A DNA stretch of 64,000 bases from NCBI GenBank assembly GCA_022457065.1, contig JAJGBQ010000002.1, positions 3,596,001-3,660,000 on the forward strand, read 5' to 3'. The notes under the pieces were generated by a model that was not told the DNA's origin, made no database searches, and was given only the letters and a program-made list of their open reading frames with translations. Made by a program: the position numbers and the translations under genes. Positions 35,907-47,938 of the stretch are shown here, in pieces (within the stretch, counting starts at the first letter, position 1; every line of letters starts with the position of its first letter). The stretch comes from Curvularia sp. ZM96. Lineage: Eukaryota; Ascomycota; Dothideomycetes; Pleosporales; Pleosporaceae.

Positions 35907-38900
35907 ACTTGACTAGCTTCTTGTATCTACTTTACTCTCTTTTCTGTTGTTTAATGAGCGCGCATTGTTTACATGCATCACGACACACTGTACATAATGA
36001 CCTGAATGTCACTCCATTATTATCTCTCCACCCGCACTTCACACGTTTTGAGTACGCCATGCGCCATTGTTCCCTTGCACAGTTTCCATGCATCGATAAA
36101 AAAACAAACCATTGTATGCACGCCAGAGGATGAATATCCCAGACACTCGACCTCGCCTCGCAAGATCCCTGCATTACTAGTCTCAGCTGCGTCAAGCTGA
36201 GGGCGCCAAAACGGTCACATAAGCGAATCCTCTGGCGGAACAATCGGACTCCTCTACCGCCTGATGGAATCCTTCCAAAAAAACTCAGGAGTGGAGTTGT
36301 CCCCAGCTAAAGTCAGCCTTGCCCCCTTGGAGCAGAGCCCCATTGATGATGACGGGTGGAATACAAGCTGGAAGAAATGTCCCACGTTACCCACGGACCA
36401 CGCAAGCGCCCGGAAGCCTGGCTCATGGGTACACGGCTTATGTCGTCCTTCCTTGTCTTAATTGACCCAACTTGCCCTCACAGTACACATACACGACATG
36501 CACACAATCGCACACAACCGTACACCACATTCCCGCGCATGCCGTCCGGCTAGAGAAACTTGAGGCGCAAATTCACTAATGCGCGTTATCGTTCAGTAAG
36601 GGCAAGGGAAAGAAAAACAGTTGGGAACACGAGCGCATGGGTCTTTGCTGACGCGTATCACATCGGTATCGCGTTGAGCAAGAACGCATGTGCCATGCGT
36701 CACCAAAAGTCACAATTGTGTAAGTTACCTTCGCCAACATCACATGCTGTGGCTTTTTTTTTCGTGGCGGGGAGCCACGGACCAAAAAAAATAGCTAAGA
36801 CTGATAGTTTCCAACTTCGGTCTTTTGTTGTTGTCTATTTTGGCACTAGTCTCCTTTGTTTTATCGACAGACTAAGATCGTCGGCATGGATAGATCTGGA
36901 TCTCCTCTCCGACGTCCGAAAAAAAAAGTTGGGAGCACATACCGATCCCAACCCGACCGAGCCGACCATCGCTTGGAGAGAGTAACTTTTTTTTCTTTGC
37001 GCCATAAGAGAATAGAGAAAGTTTATCACGGATTGTTTGCGTCATGACTTTTTTTTGGGTGAGCTCCGCTGAGTTACTCCTGGTAAGATGGAGGTCTCTG
37101 ACAAATTCTTGTCTATTGGTGGACATAAGAGATGGAGATTCAGGGGGAGCAAGTGCATATGGTAAGAATGCCGGGGCCATGACATTCAATGTAAGAAAAC
37201 AAATGGGATTGTGCATATCCGCCTATGCCTACGCCTACGCCTACGCCTACGCCTACAGCAAGCAGAGCAAAGCACAGCGCGATCGGTCTGCCTGCGACAA
37301 CGCACATGGGTTCCCATTGCCACCCGCTTGTTCCTGCGTGCCGTTTTATTGTTGACTCAGAACCGTCAGCACCAGCGCGTGGGACGTGGGCAAGTTAGAA
37401 TCTCAGAACGCAGACTGGGCTTACTTTTGTGGCGTGAGTCTCGATTGTAGCCTTGTTTTTTTCTTGTGGTTCTCCCAAAAAAAGTTGTGGAGTTAGTCAG
37501 CGTTTTGCCGCCAGCCAAAACGTCGCATCGCATCGCATCGCGCATCCTTATCGTATCCTTTGCCTATTTGGCTACCTTCCCTTACCCTTAACTTCCCCAT
37601 GGGCCCTAAAACACGAGAAACTTGACCAATATGTCATCGCATCTCCACCAAGACTTCTCCTCTATTACAAGATCCCAGTAAAGTGATTCAGATTTTTTTG
37701 GTCTTCTCTCCCTCTGGCTGGGTGTACCTATGTAAGCATATGGACGCCTTATACGTGGTTTGCTGGCTGTCTGACAGGGGGCAGCCAGTTGGGTTTAGGC
37801 AAGGCTTAGCAACCCGGGCGATTAATCCTTCGACTGGCTCGCTACCGAACAACCAGCATAAGCCGATACATGCTTTGGCTACGATGTATCCTGCAATCTA
37901 GATAAGACACAAGAGCTGACATGCGGATGTCCGCCAACTCCGTACATGTCATTCGATCTTAGGGCTGTCGTGGGGCGCGGTATGGCGTATGTAGTATTTA
38001 TCGATTTAGCTGATACGGCCCCCACTTTTATCTCCAGCAACCATCCCAAAGTTTTGTTGTCGTCGCCTTGACCGAGTCGTGGGCATTTTTGAAGATCCAA
38101 ACTAGGGATGCATGGCTTCGCTGACACGAACACGCATTATCTCGCAGCGTAGCAGCGTAGCAGCGCGTTCCATCACGGCGCATTCCGCATGTGATGGCAT
38201 ACCGCATTTGTGACTGAATGAATGCAGATTAGAGACCGCTGTGGCGTTATAGTTGAGACCAGTGCCTTAAAAGAGACTTTCGGCAAATACAAGCTTACTC
38301 GTTAGCGGTACGGAGCAATAAAGCCGTACACCGGAGACGGTTGCCAAGACCTCAGCCAGCGAAAGCTCCTCCATTGGACCAGATCTGAATACGAAAGCCA
38401 AGTATGCTCTTCAGCCCAAATCTTTGATACCATCGTGTTCACGAAACACCCGTCGCATGACTCGTCAGCAGCTCAAAATTAGACACACACCCGCGCGCTA
38501 GCTGTCCAAATTTCTGTCTTCCTTCAACCTCTGCTTACGCCCATCAGGAAAATGGGTATCCTCCTACTGGGCGCAGCAACAGTGGAGTAGCGGAGAATCA
38601 GGCCAAGCCAAGCCCTACCTGCCCATGCTCTCCCCACTTCAAAAAGGGAAGACAGATCGCCTACCCCGGTAGGATGGACTACAGTGGGTCTGATTACCTA
38701 AAAGGCCTTACTTAGGCCTCCCGACTGCCAGGCCGCTGGATTGCCTGCCCCATATCAGACCACGAAAAGCGAGGGCGCGTGCGAGAGTACAAGCCACCCG
38801 CCCACCACAAGAAAAATAGTTGGATACTGGGCTGCTTGTTTGTCTAGATATCGATCCACCGGTGAGGGTGGAGTTGATCTAGATCTAGAAGAAGCTATAC

Positions 38901-40001
38901 ATAGCTCGCCCTGCAGCTGTTACAGAGAGGCAGTGGTGGGGTTGGATTGAGGAGGAGAGGATTCTGGGTATACGAGGCTTACACACGCACACAAGCATCG
39001 CTTGCGTTTACTGGATTTGGGGCTTCTGACGTCGTTTTCCCCCGCTGGGTAACTAGTCAGTGCGAGGTGGGGGATAGAGGAAGGATTGTACGCAGAGTGG
39101 GGATTTGGGACTCTGGACTCGTTTAAGCAGATCTCAGCTGATGTGTGGCTGATGTGTACAAGATGGGTCGCTTACCCTGATGGAATTCTTCTAGATGTGT
39201 AACCTGCGTGTTTTCTGCCTCAATTCTGCACTGCATGGACCAGCCCCGAGTATGAACCCTGGATCGGCAGTTGTGCAGTCTGACAGGAACGACGTACTGA
39301 GACATTTTTTTGCCATGTAGTTTGTTTTGTTGGCTGGGTACCTGCCGTTGCTGACGGTTTGTCTTGCAGCGATTCAAAATCTCACCCGCGGCTTTGTGGT
39401 GTCGGAGTAGCTTTTCGCCGAGTTGGGCGGCCTTGCAATTACAGTATGATTATTTTTCTTCCCTGAAGGATTTTTGAGATGGAACAGACAGGATACAACA
39501 ACAAGCCGTCTATCCGTCAAAGTGTCCGGTCAGAGGACTCGAGTCGCCACGACATGAGGTTCGAAGGCGTACCAATATTCCGAGCAGATGGGAAGGACAT
39601 GCAAGCGCAGATTGTCATGATCAAGATGCCTCCGCGGTCTGCTGTATACATTGGCAATACAGTGTGTATGTGATGTCCCGTGTACAGTGTGTTTGGAAAT
39701 GATCGCCATCGTACGATCGCATGACACATAGAGCTTCCTTCGCATCCTTATCGTATATACTGCTGCAACCGAACGGGAAAAACGGCGACGGACATGAGTA
39801 CAGGAGTTGACCGGTAATCTGCGCACAGAGACGGCTATTCACAGGATGAACCATAGAGATGTTGTGTCTACTTGTTCGTTGACAGGCTGTTTGGAATCCT
39901 GCGAGTGGCAGGCCTTGAGCGGAACGAAAAGGAAAGTCTTGTAAATCGCGCTGGAAGCACGAACCGATCCAAAAGGTACAGAGAAACGTTGATCTCGAGA
40001 T
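35907..40001. other. Long gene-poor interval with simple repeats
   Basis: 4.1 kb without a gene I can support. It contains the GCCTAC repeat, a TCGCA triple (37523-37540), a GTAGCAGC duplication near 38150, and many poly-T or poly-A runs of 7-9. Short frames such as 39479-39673 lack any supporting feature. Confidence 0.5.
37221..37256 (+). repeat. Hexanucleotide GCCTAC repeat, six units
   Basis: One GCCTAT followed by five perfect GCCTAC units. Read as protein it alternates Ala and Tyr, but it sits in an unsupported frame. Confidence 0.9.
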
Positions 40002-41138
40002 CTAACTCTCCATTTCCCATGTCAGTGTCTGCCGATCTGCAAACTGCATGACCGTCCAGGCATTTCTACCACCGAAAGCGCATGCAGTCATAGCAAACCA
40101 TTGTTCCTCTTTCCCCTCTATGGCACTGCTTCTCTCCATGCTGACATCCTCCTCTTCCTTGTCGCTCCGCCTCTTGTTGTTCTTGAAAGCTTCCTTTCGT
40201 ATTACCAGAAAGAGGCTGCGGACAAAAGCCGGAAGTAAAAGTCCCTGCCAACGCAGGACGACTACATGGCCTGACCTGGTGTCTTTGCCGAAGTCCGGCA
40301 CATCGTATCGTGACAGATGGCGATTTATGTTGTCTCCTTTGTTTACTCGAGGCGATGTGAGACTCAGCATGTGCATGAATTCTAGCAAACCCAGCGCATC
40401 GTCCTCCTCGTATAGGCTTGCGAGGTCGCTGGATGGAAATCGCGGCAGAAGTACCTCCCGCGTACTCAATTCTTCTGGCACGACATCGTGTAACCGTGGC
40501 GCGTGGTTAGAAATGGGCTCTTTTCCTTCGCCCAGTGACTCAGCGGATGAAGGATTGAAGTTATAAAACAGCCACGTGAGTGACTGATTCAGAACGTTTT
40601 TGCACGCCCATTCTAGCCTTGAAAACCCGCCCTTGCCATGCTTTGCTGAGTTCGCGCGTAAATCGTACTCAACAATCCACCGCTGCTTCTGATGTTTCTT
40701 TCCGCCGTCTTCGATTGGTACGCCGTGCAGGCCGCACCGCTCATACGTCAGACGGGTGAGCTCCATGCGTAGGATGCCCTCATATAATTCAAATCGATCA
40801 TCAAGAAGCTGACGGCCTTCGCTGATCATTGCAATGTTTCCTTGCTTGATATACCCATCCAGAAATTCTTTTTCAAGAATTTCCCCGAGCTTCATGTGTA
40901 CCCGTGCATACTGTGTTCTTGCTGGGCTGTCGCTCCGCCTTAATTCGTCCTTGACAAGCTCATAAATTTCCTCTGGAAGTACGAGATCTAGGCTATGACT
41001 GTATTTCTGCTTGTTGATTGCGGTAAATGGCTTCTTCTTCGTTGAAATATTTTCCGGGTCAATGTAGGAAGGCAGAAGGCTGTGAGAGAAATATATTTTC
41101 GTGTCTTGTTCCGGGCTGGTACGGTGAATATCGAGCAT
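40002..41138 (-). CDS. Ribonuclease P/MRP subunit, Rpp40-like
   Basis: Intronless, 378 residues. The order of segments matches fungal Rpp40 proteins as I know them: an opening with YFSHSLLPSYIDP, then HSLDLVLPEEIYELV, YARVHMKLGEILEKEFLDGY, KQGNIAMISEGR, LRMELTRLTYERCGLHG, a basic KKHQKQRWIVEYDLR, and KNVLNQSLTWLFYNFNP. The last of these is the best-conserved stretch. Rpp40 is a protein subunit of nuclear RNase P and RNase MRP, which mature pre-tRNA and pre-rRNA. The C-terminal third contains a Lys/Glu/Asp-rich loop before FAMTACAFGGRNAW, a final conserved block. No domain signature beyond the family itself; no sign of truncation. Confidence 0.75.
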   Translation of the reverse strand: MLDIHRTSPEQDTKIYFSHSLLPSYIDPENISTKKKPFTAINKQKYSHSLDLVLPEEIYELVKDELRRSDSPARTQYARVHMKLGEILEKEFLDGYIKQGNIAMISEGRQLLDDRFELYEGILRMELTRLTYERCGLHGVPIEDGGKKHQKQRWIVEYDLRANSAKHGKGGFSRLEWACKNVLNQSLTWLFYNFNPSSAESLGEGKEPISNHAPRLHDVVPEELSTREVLLPRFPSSDLASLYEEDDALGLLEFMHMLSLTSPRVNKGDNINRHLSRYDVPDFGKDTRSGHVVVLRWQGLLLPAFVRSLFLVIRKEAFKNNKRRSDKEEEDVSMERSSAIEGKEEQWFAMTACAFGGRNAWTVMQFADRQTLTWEMES

Positions 41139-41669
41139 CTTGGAGTATGAATCGAGGGTCGTCCAGGATATGAGGCGCAGGCGATGGTGTTCAATGTCTT
41201 GAGGTTGTGTGGATGTGGGGCATCATCGCGTCCTGTTGCGAAGAAAACGCGTGGTGCTTAGCTCGGCGCGCTAGCATGTGAGTACCCCACGATCGAATTC
41301 ACCCCGCTATGACCCCTCGTTATTAGATTGTTGGTATGGAGTTACATATGTTTCATGCATACATTGGTCATATCAGGAAGAACACCACGTTTAATTCAGT
41401 TGAACCTTGAGATTACGGTTACAGAGTTTTTGCCCCTTGATTGAGCGTGCTTTTCCCCTCCAACGCCGGTTACATTGACCTACAAATTGAAAAATGCTCC
41501 CAGGAACCTCGAATCCAACTATTCAACGTAGTGTCTTGATGTTGGAATATATTATTACAGATGGGAGTCATGAGAATTCGTCTTTCGGTCCTCTTCCGAG
41601 AAGAGTGTATAGTAATATTGTGTATCAGGAAAATGGAAATAGCGCCAGGAGTTCTCTTTCCACCCAGAA
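41139..41669. other. Region between Rpp40 and the F-box-like gene; may hold its true 3' end
   Basis: The right part (41555-41755) has an open minus frame with a CxxC pair and an aromatic-rich stretch that looks coding and overlaps the end of the F-box-like gene in another frame. The left part is the Rpp40 promoter; no clear element is seen. Confidence 0.45.
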
Positions 41670-42735
41670 TCATGGTCGCATTGGGCGCATCTTTGTCTTT
41701 CTCCCAGCGTGGCGGACTGCAATTTTATGGCTTGTTTGTCGCTTTTCGGCACCATAGTGGTCAGTAAACGTAGTGATGGCGCATATTAGACATGGTTTAT
41801 CAAACTGCTCTGGATGAGCGTCGTGAAACTCTCGGGTGCGGTAGAGTTGCAACGCCAGAGCCTCTACATCGACACGCAAGACCCATGGTGATTTGTTGCC
41901 TCTGATGCGATGAGATGCGAAGATGGTGGCAGGTGAAAGATGATACTGCCTCTGCACTTCATCAATCGTCTACACTCTGTGCTTAGCTTGCGCAACCACA
42001 ACGAGGCCAGTTAAAGAAGATGCATACCATAGCCTGACGGTAGAAGCAGCCTTCGCAGGCAGTGAACAGGCGATAAACCCTTGAAAAGGGGTAGCAGTCC
42101 AATGTCGCCTGGCAATAAACACACTTTCGCGGAGCATGCTGAAGCCACAACCGTCGGTATACAATTCCACTGAGATCCGGATAGACACAGTTGGGGCCAT
42201 ATTTGTCGAAATGAGCAAAAGGAAGGTTGAACATGTTACTGTTGCATTGGCGGACCAAGTGTGCGCAATAGCTTTCAACTAAACCGTGGCAGGTCCTGGA
42301 GGTTAGAGCCAGAGTGTTGAAGGGATGCGAAATCATGCATAGGGAGAATATGTCGGCAGCCCAGCGATTCGTGTCTGCAGGCCAAGTGAGATCTTCTTGA
42401 CTCCTGACGCTTCGTTTCTGTTTTTCTGTAAATTCGCAATGACTCTGAGCTTCAGTGAGACCGGGCAGGCGGCAATTAGGGTGTATGAGGTACGATAATA
42501 TGCGATTGACTATCTCGACTGGAAGCGTCTCCAGCTTTTCAGTGTAGGACGCATGGCCGTTATCGCTGAACCGGTTTGCAGAGTATGTCATTGGTTCCCC
42601 GCAGCAACGAGACCTAGATGAGGCAATGCTCGACGAATTTCGCGCAAGACTCCCGTACCGGTTGACCAAAAGTTTGTGGTTATGCGCAGGTAGGCTTTGA
42701 ACCAGCTCAGTAGTGGAAACAGTGGAGGAAGCCAT
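41670..42735 (-). CDS. F-box-like protein with Cys-pair motifs; 3' end unresolved
   Basis: Exon 1 (42735-42028) encodes 236 residues with a probable F-box, LETLPVEIVNRILSYL, a helical stretch with HPFNTLALTSRTCH, then a zinc-ribbon-like CVYCQATLDC ... CEGCF. A 58-nt intron (GTATGC donor, TGTAG acceptor) leads to exon 2 (41969-41670): QRQYHLSPATIF, VDVEALALQLYRTREFHDAH and CLIC. This gives 335 residues. The frame then stops at 41670-41672, while a second open frame (41755-41555) continues with CAQC and an aromatic segment that would complete a second Cys-pair unit. So the true C-terminus may need a further exon, or the gene may carry a frameshift. Such proteins are probably substrate adaptors of SCF ubiquitin ligases (family knowledge). 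Start ATG at 42735 is the first in frame. Confidence 0.6.
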
Positions 42736-43197
42736 TGGGAGCGATGGAGACCGAGTGAAGAGCAGGAAACCTTGCCGTTCCCGATCCACCGGCCGAAGTC
42801 CTTATAGCCGAAAACACACGAAGAAGTGACAGGTAGCATGGCATGAGGGCTCCATCCCACCAACGAGCATGTCGGTCCGGCGAATGGTGCATGGCGCCGA
42901 CTGTGATTAGTCTAGGTGGTTCAATTCTCGGGCGGATGCGTGCATAAACACAGCTCGCACGAAGTTCTGACGATGCTGCGTGCTGCGTGCTGTTGTGCCA
43001 TGAGATTGGCGAAGCCGGAGGCGACAAGTCGTAGACTGAACAGAAAGGCAGTCGGCAATCAAAATGCGGGCATCTCCGCACGTGTTCCCAACGAGGCTTA
43101 GCGTTACGCCCCCCAACTGAGCCGTCGGACCACCTATTCTCCTCTACACTCGTCGAGTAACATTGGCTGACTGCGAGCCCGCACGGGAAACGACACC
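42736..43197. promoter_or_regulatory. Divergent promoter between the F-box-like gene and Sir2
   Basis: 462 bp separating divergent starts. A CACGTG at about 43079 lies 115 bp upstream of the Sir2 ATG. No TATA element stands out. Confidence 0.4.
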
Positions 43198-44744
43198 ATG
43201 GCTGCCCATGCCGCAGAGGGACCCGTCGCCGCCCAAGACTCCGTTCCCCCGCCCGCAGCGGCCGGCAAGGCGGAACTGACTGCGGGGGGCGCGGCCAAAC
43301 CCAAAGAAGAGGACGCGCCTGCGCCTGCGTCTGCGCCCGAACACGATGACGAGGATGGTGGCGTCTGGGATTCCGCCTCGCTGTACGAGGAGATTCTGGA
43401 CGAGGTTGAGGCCTTCGAGTACTCCAACGACGGTAAGTCTGATCCTGCTTGTAGCCTGCGTCGCACCCATTGACTGTTGTAACAGGCAAAGATGTTTGCA
43501 CCGCCGACGAGGCGCGCCGGCTGCGCCAGCGGCTGCACGAAGTGGGCGCAAGCCAGTTTGTCCTAGAAAACATTACCAGCGAGAAGATGACGGCGCGCAA
43601 GCTGTGCACGGCGTTTGGCGTTAGGATACCCAAGTTCCTCGAGGAAGCCCCCGACGAGAACTTCTACCAGTTGCTTGGCTTGGCCATCAACCGCGAACTC
43701 AACAAGCGCCCTCGCCTCGAACAGTACAAGACTATCGACGATGCTGCTAAACTTCTGCTTGAGCGCAAGAACATCATGGTCATCACTGGCGCAGGCATCT
43801 CGACGAGCCTCGGCATCCCCGACTTTCGCTCCAAAAACACGGGCTTCTACTCACGACTACTGCAGATGGGCTACGACGAGCCTGAAGAGGTCTTCGACAT
43901 TCACAACTTTGACGAAAATCCGCGCACCTTTTATGCACTTGCCGGCGACATCATACCCGATCTCGAAAAGTGGACGCCTACGCACGAGTTCATCCGCCTG
44001 CTACAGGACAAGGAGAAGTTGCTTACCAACTACACTCAGAACATTGACAACGTCGAAGCACATGCGGGCATACGCAAGGACAAGCTCATCCAGTGTCACG
44101 GCTCCTGGGCAACTGCGACATGCCGGAAGTGCAAGTTCAAGGTACCAGGAGAGGCCATCTTCGACGACGTCCGCGCACAGCGACCTGCCGAGTGTCAACG
44201 CTGCAAGGAGGAGATTGCGTCTCAGCCCACGAAGAAGCGCAAGCGCACGTCCAATACCAACGGTAGCAGGAAAAAGCGATCGAGCGACGAAGACTCCGAA
44301 TCTGACGGCGCCTTTGACATTCCCCAGCCAGGCATCATGAAGCCAGACATTACCTTTTTTGGTGAAGCCCTCCCCAACGACTTCTTTGACCGCCTTAAGG
44401 ACGTGGACAAGGATAAAGTCGATTTGGTTATTGTCATGGGCACGAGCATGAAGGTTGCTCCCGTATCCGAGATACCCAACTTCTTGCCCCGCGACGTGCC
44501 GCAGATATACATCTCACGAGATCCCATCCACCACATCAACTTCGATATCAACCTCCTTGGCGACTGCGATGTGGTCGTGGCCGAGCTCGCCCGTCGTGCA
44601 GGCTGGCAACTCAACCACAAAATGATACCCGACGGCCAGTTGGTCGATGTTACGCTCACTGATGACATGGACCACATCTCTACTGTCAAGGTCCGCACTC
44701 CTGTGACGACTACCACTAACAACCAAGTTAATGAAGCGGCATAA
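43198..44744 (+). CDS. NAD-dependent histone deacetylase, Sir2/Hst1-type class I sirtuin
   Basis: Two exons (43198-43432 and 43486-44744), 497 residues. The N-terminus is Ala/Pro/Glu-rich. An N-terminal extension typical of Sir2/Hst1 (ARKLCTAFGVRIPKFLEE) precedes the catalytic core: ITGAGIST (about 180), IPDFRS, TQNIDNVE, the catalytic His in QCHGSW (about 282), two Cys pairs TCRKC and ECQRC that bind zinc, KPDITFFGE and VMGTSMKVAPV. It removes acetyl groups from histone tails with NAD as co-substrate, acting in silencing. After the zinc module there is a charged insert (KKRKRTSNTNGSRKKR and a Ser/Asp/Glu run) that could be a bipartite nuclear signal and phosphorylation site. All catalytic residues are present. 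Confidence 0.94.
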
Positions 44745-47058
44745 GCTCAACCTCCGACATTTCTGTTCTGTGTATTAATGGCGTTACGACTGGCATTAAC
44801 AATGGTGTTTTCATGGGTACTGGATACTATAGATGTACAGAGGTGCTGATGCTGTCATGTAGTGAGTGGGTATGATATCCGGAGTAGGGCGTTGCGGTAC
44901 GATCGACACTGAGAGAAACGTGTGAGTGTTCCTTGCAAGGCACCACGAGTGTGGGAGTATATGTACAGGGAAACAACACATCGACGTGTAGCTTCCCTTA
45001 ATTGTATCTCCCTTCCCCTGCATATAGAGTTTGTCTCTTTTCCCTTTGCTTTCCTTGGGCAGCACACACGAATTCGAATTTCCTTTTTTGCTTTCCCGGT
45101 ACAATGAATCGTGTCACAATATGTGAAAAGTCATTACATGTTAGTACGTGCAGGCACACTTCAGTAATCTAACCACTTAGTACCATCGGATTGACTCATT
45201 TCAACCTCCAGACGAACTTCAGGTCAGTGCCAGGTTCATAACATCCTGCTGACAAGCTGTCAGGTACTTGCCATATGTCATCACCCCTGCCTCGCCCACA
45301 ATGTTTGACCAACTTAACTTTGCCGAACCTCAGATGCCAGGTTGGAATAAAGCCACAACTAAAGCCACGCTAGTTTGCGCTAAAGCCATACCTGCGCTTC
45401 CATAACCATGGGCCAACATCTCCACTGACCCAAGATCTCCCGTTTTCTGGAATGCGATACCATGTTGCACTCACTGTTTCACCGAGCGGCGATGTTTCTG
45501 AATGTACAGTTCTACGAAGCACGAGGGACTCTGAATGACCTTGCGACCGTTTCGTGTTCGACGGGTGAACTTCGGACGCGAGTTTTTCGGATGCGTTTCA
45601 CCGACCGCTTAATACCTTGTACCTGTCTCGGCCGTCAACGTTACCAAACGAAGTGTTGGGATTATGCAAGTCATCTGGTTCCCCTGGAACAATTGTCACG
45701 CAGCTTTACTCTCCCATCATCTCACTTGACTTTGGCAATAGGTTGCTCTTTTCTAGCTTCAACGTCCCTGCACGCGTACACGCGTCCTAATTTCGAGAAC
45801 ATACCTACCGATAAATGTTACCATCACGGACAGGGTACAGCGCAATCAAGCTTTCCGTGAAGTGCGTCATCCAGAGTGGAGCGTGCCAAGCAATGCACTG
45901 TCCCAGCTTACGACACCACCCTCTCTAACTCCAACACGCAATTCTCTTGTTGGGAGCCCCACGTAGAGTATCAGAGGAATATTCGAGACTCGTGGAAGGC
46001 TAAGTCAATGCCTGGATGTGGTCGAATAGTAGCACCATCCTTATTATCACAAACATCAGCCTAAGGCATGCTTGTTTTGGTTGGCATCTTGCTCCAGCGC
46101 CGTTGGGATATTTTCCGGGCTCATGGATCATCATCAGACTTGCCTATCTGTCACTACAGTGCTGATCTCAATCCAACTGCCTCTTCTGGTCAATTCAGCG
46201 ATGTGATCGCCAGCGCCGTTCTTCCACCATTCAGATGCTAATATCCGCACCTGCAAAAAGCTTAAGGTGGTACACGAATGGATGTGTTCGAGAAGAGGAT
46301 ATCGCGCTGGTCATCAATGCCACCAATGAGAGGAACGAATATGGGTTCGTCATTATACCTACGATGAAGTCTCGTGACAATAGTGTGAATACCCACGTTC
46401 TTTGCTAATCCTGAACCAACAACAGGTCGAATGCAAACATTAGTAAACCTGTCATACGCTCTCAAATCCATATACATGAATACGATTAACAAGATTGCAC
46501 ACCTAAACAAATCTAAGCATCAATGCTGCGATACACCCCCTCCTTGGCACCACCACTCTGAAACAGACTGGTGGGCGATACGCGAATCCTAGCAGACTAG
46601 TCCCCAGATACTGCGTTTCGAACAAATGAGCATTGTCGCCAAGACGACAAAGACTGTTCGAACATAGCGATCGGCCCTGGTAATAGCCCACCTTGACGGT
46701 TAGACACAGTTTCATGCCCCAAAAGAGTGGTAGTGTCTTTGTCAACCCACTCTATGCATGATCCTGGTATGCGAAACATTCTCCCGTCGATGTAGCAGTA
46801 CCCACAACCACGATTCGCGAACGCGTTGAGCAATGGTTATGTGGGGATACAGTACTGGTATAAGAAGGACGCGGAAGTCGCCTTCTGGAGATCCCCACTT
46901 GTCATCGAGCCAACGCCAGTCCTTCAGTTCCAGTCTTTCCCTTGTCTCTACCATTGTGCTTGACGCATCACCTTCGCTAGCCGAATCCAAACTCACTCTT
47001 TCCAAATAAAATAGATTCCGATTTTTTCTTTCCAGTTCCAACACACGTAACTACCAAA
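44745..47058. other. Long intergenic region between Sir2 and the pectate lyase
   Basis: 2.3 kb. Frames on the minus strand between 46262 and 47044 read somewhat like protein in pieces but cannot be joined with convincing splice sites, and the rightmost ends only 15 bp from the pectate lyase ATG. A 132-codon plus frame at 45462-45860 has no features. The region includes the pectate lyase promoter. Confidence 0.45.
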
Positions 47059-47938
47059 ATGAAGGTTTCCATCGCTACTTCCATCTTGGCTTTCGCCCTC
47101 GCTGCCTCTGCCAGCCCAGCCAGGACCTACCCAAGGAGCTTCTATACCATGATGAAGCGTGGGTCGCTTCCCGTCCCCAAGGGTAATGGCAGTGAGACTT
47201 TCACCGCACCCAAGGAGATCACCGGAGTCTTTGACGGAGGACTCAAGACATACGGTCGCGGCGTCTCTTGCACCGGTCAGAAAGAGGGCGGCAACTCTGA
47301 CGCTGTCTTCATCCTCAAGGACGGTGCTACACTCAAGAATGCCATCATCGGTGCGTCTTTCCTACTTTCCAGGACTTAGTGATGGATGTTAACCTGTGTA
47401 TAGGCCAGGACCAGATTGAGGGCGTGCATTGCGAGGGCTCTTGCACCATTGAGAACGTCTGGTGGGTTGCTGTGTGCGAAGACGCTCTCACTATGAAGGG
47501 CGACGGCGACGCAACTGGTAAGCCCCCTCCGCATTCCAAACACTCTCTTTCCAAGATACTAACTCCCACCCCCTAGTCACCGGCGGAGGCGCCACTGGCG
47601 CCGACGACAAAGTAATCCAACACAACGGCAAAGGCACCGTCACCATCAACGGCTTCACCGTTGACAACTTCGGCAAGCTCTACCGCGCCTGCGGCAACTG
47701 CAAGGAGAGCGGCGAGCGCCACGTCGTCATCAAGGGCGTCAAAGCCTCCAACGGCAAGCTGCTTGCAGGCATCAACTCGAACTTTGGCGACACAGCGACT
47801 ATCGACTCGGCTACTTGTGCAACCGGTGTCAAGGACATTTGCGAGGAGTTCAAGGGAACTACCCCGGGTAATGAGCCGAGTTCGGTATCTACCGGCCCGT
47901 CGGATGCGTGCAAGTATACTTCTGTTGCTGCTTGCTAA
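47059..47938 (+). CDS. Secreted pectate lyase, polysaccharide lyase family 3
   Basis: Three exons (47059-47350, 47404-47517, 47577-47938), 255 residues. A signal peptide covers residues 1-19 (FALAASASP). PL3 hallmarks are present in order: GVFDGGLKTYGRGVSC, KNAIIG, DQIEGVHCEGSC, VWWVAVCEDALTMKG, VIQHNGKGTVTINGF and LYRACGNC. The protein forms a small right-handed beta-helix that cleaves de-esterified polygalacturonan by calcium-dependent beta-elimination in the plant cell wall. Length is normal and all conserved cysteines seem to be present. Splice junctions (GTGCGT and GTAAGC donors; TATAG and CCTAG acceptors) keep the frame. No carbohydrate-binding module. It is consistent with a plant-degrading or pathogenic lifestyle. 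Confidence 0.94.

Noticed and set aside
39479..39673. 64-codon plus frame
   Set aside because: Has an ATG but no supporting feature; cannot be told from chance.
45462..45860. 132-codon plus frame
   Set aside because: Has no recognisable domain, signal peptide or neighbouring exon; codon use looks random.
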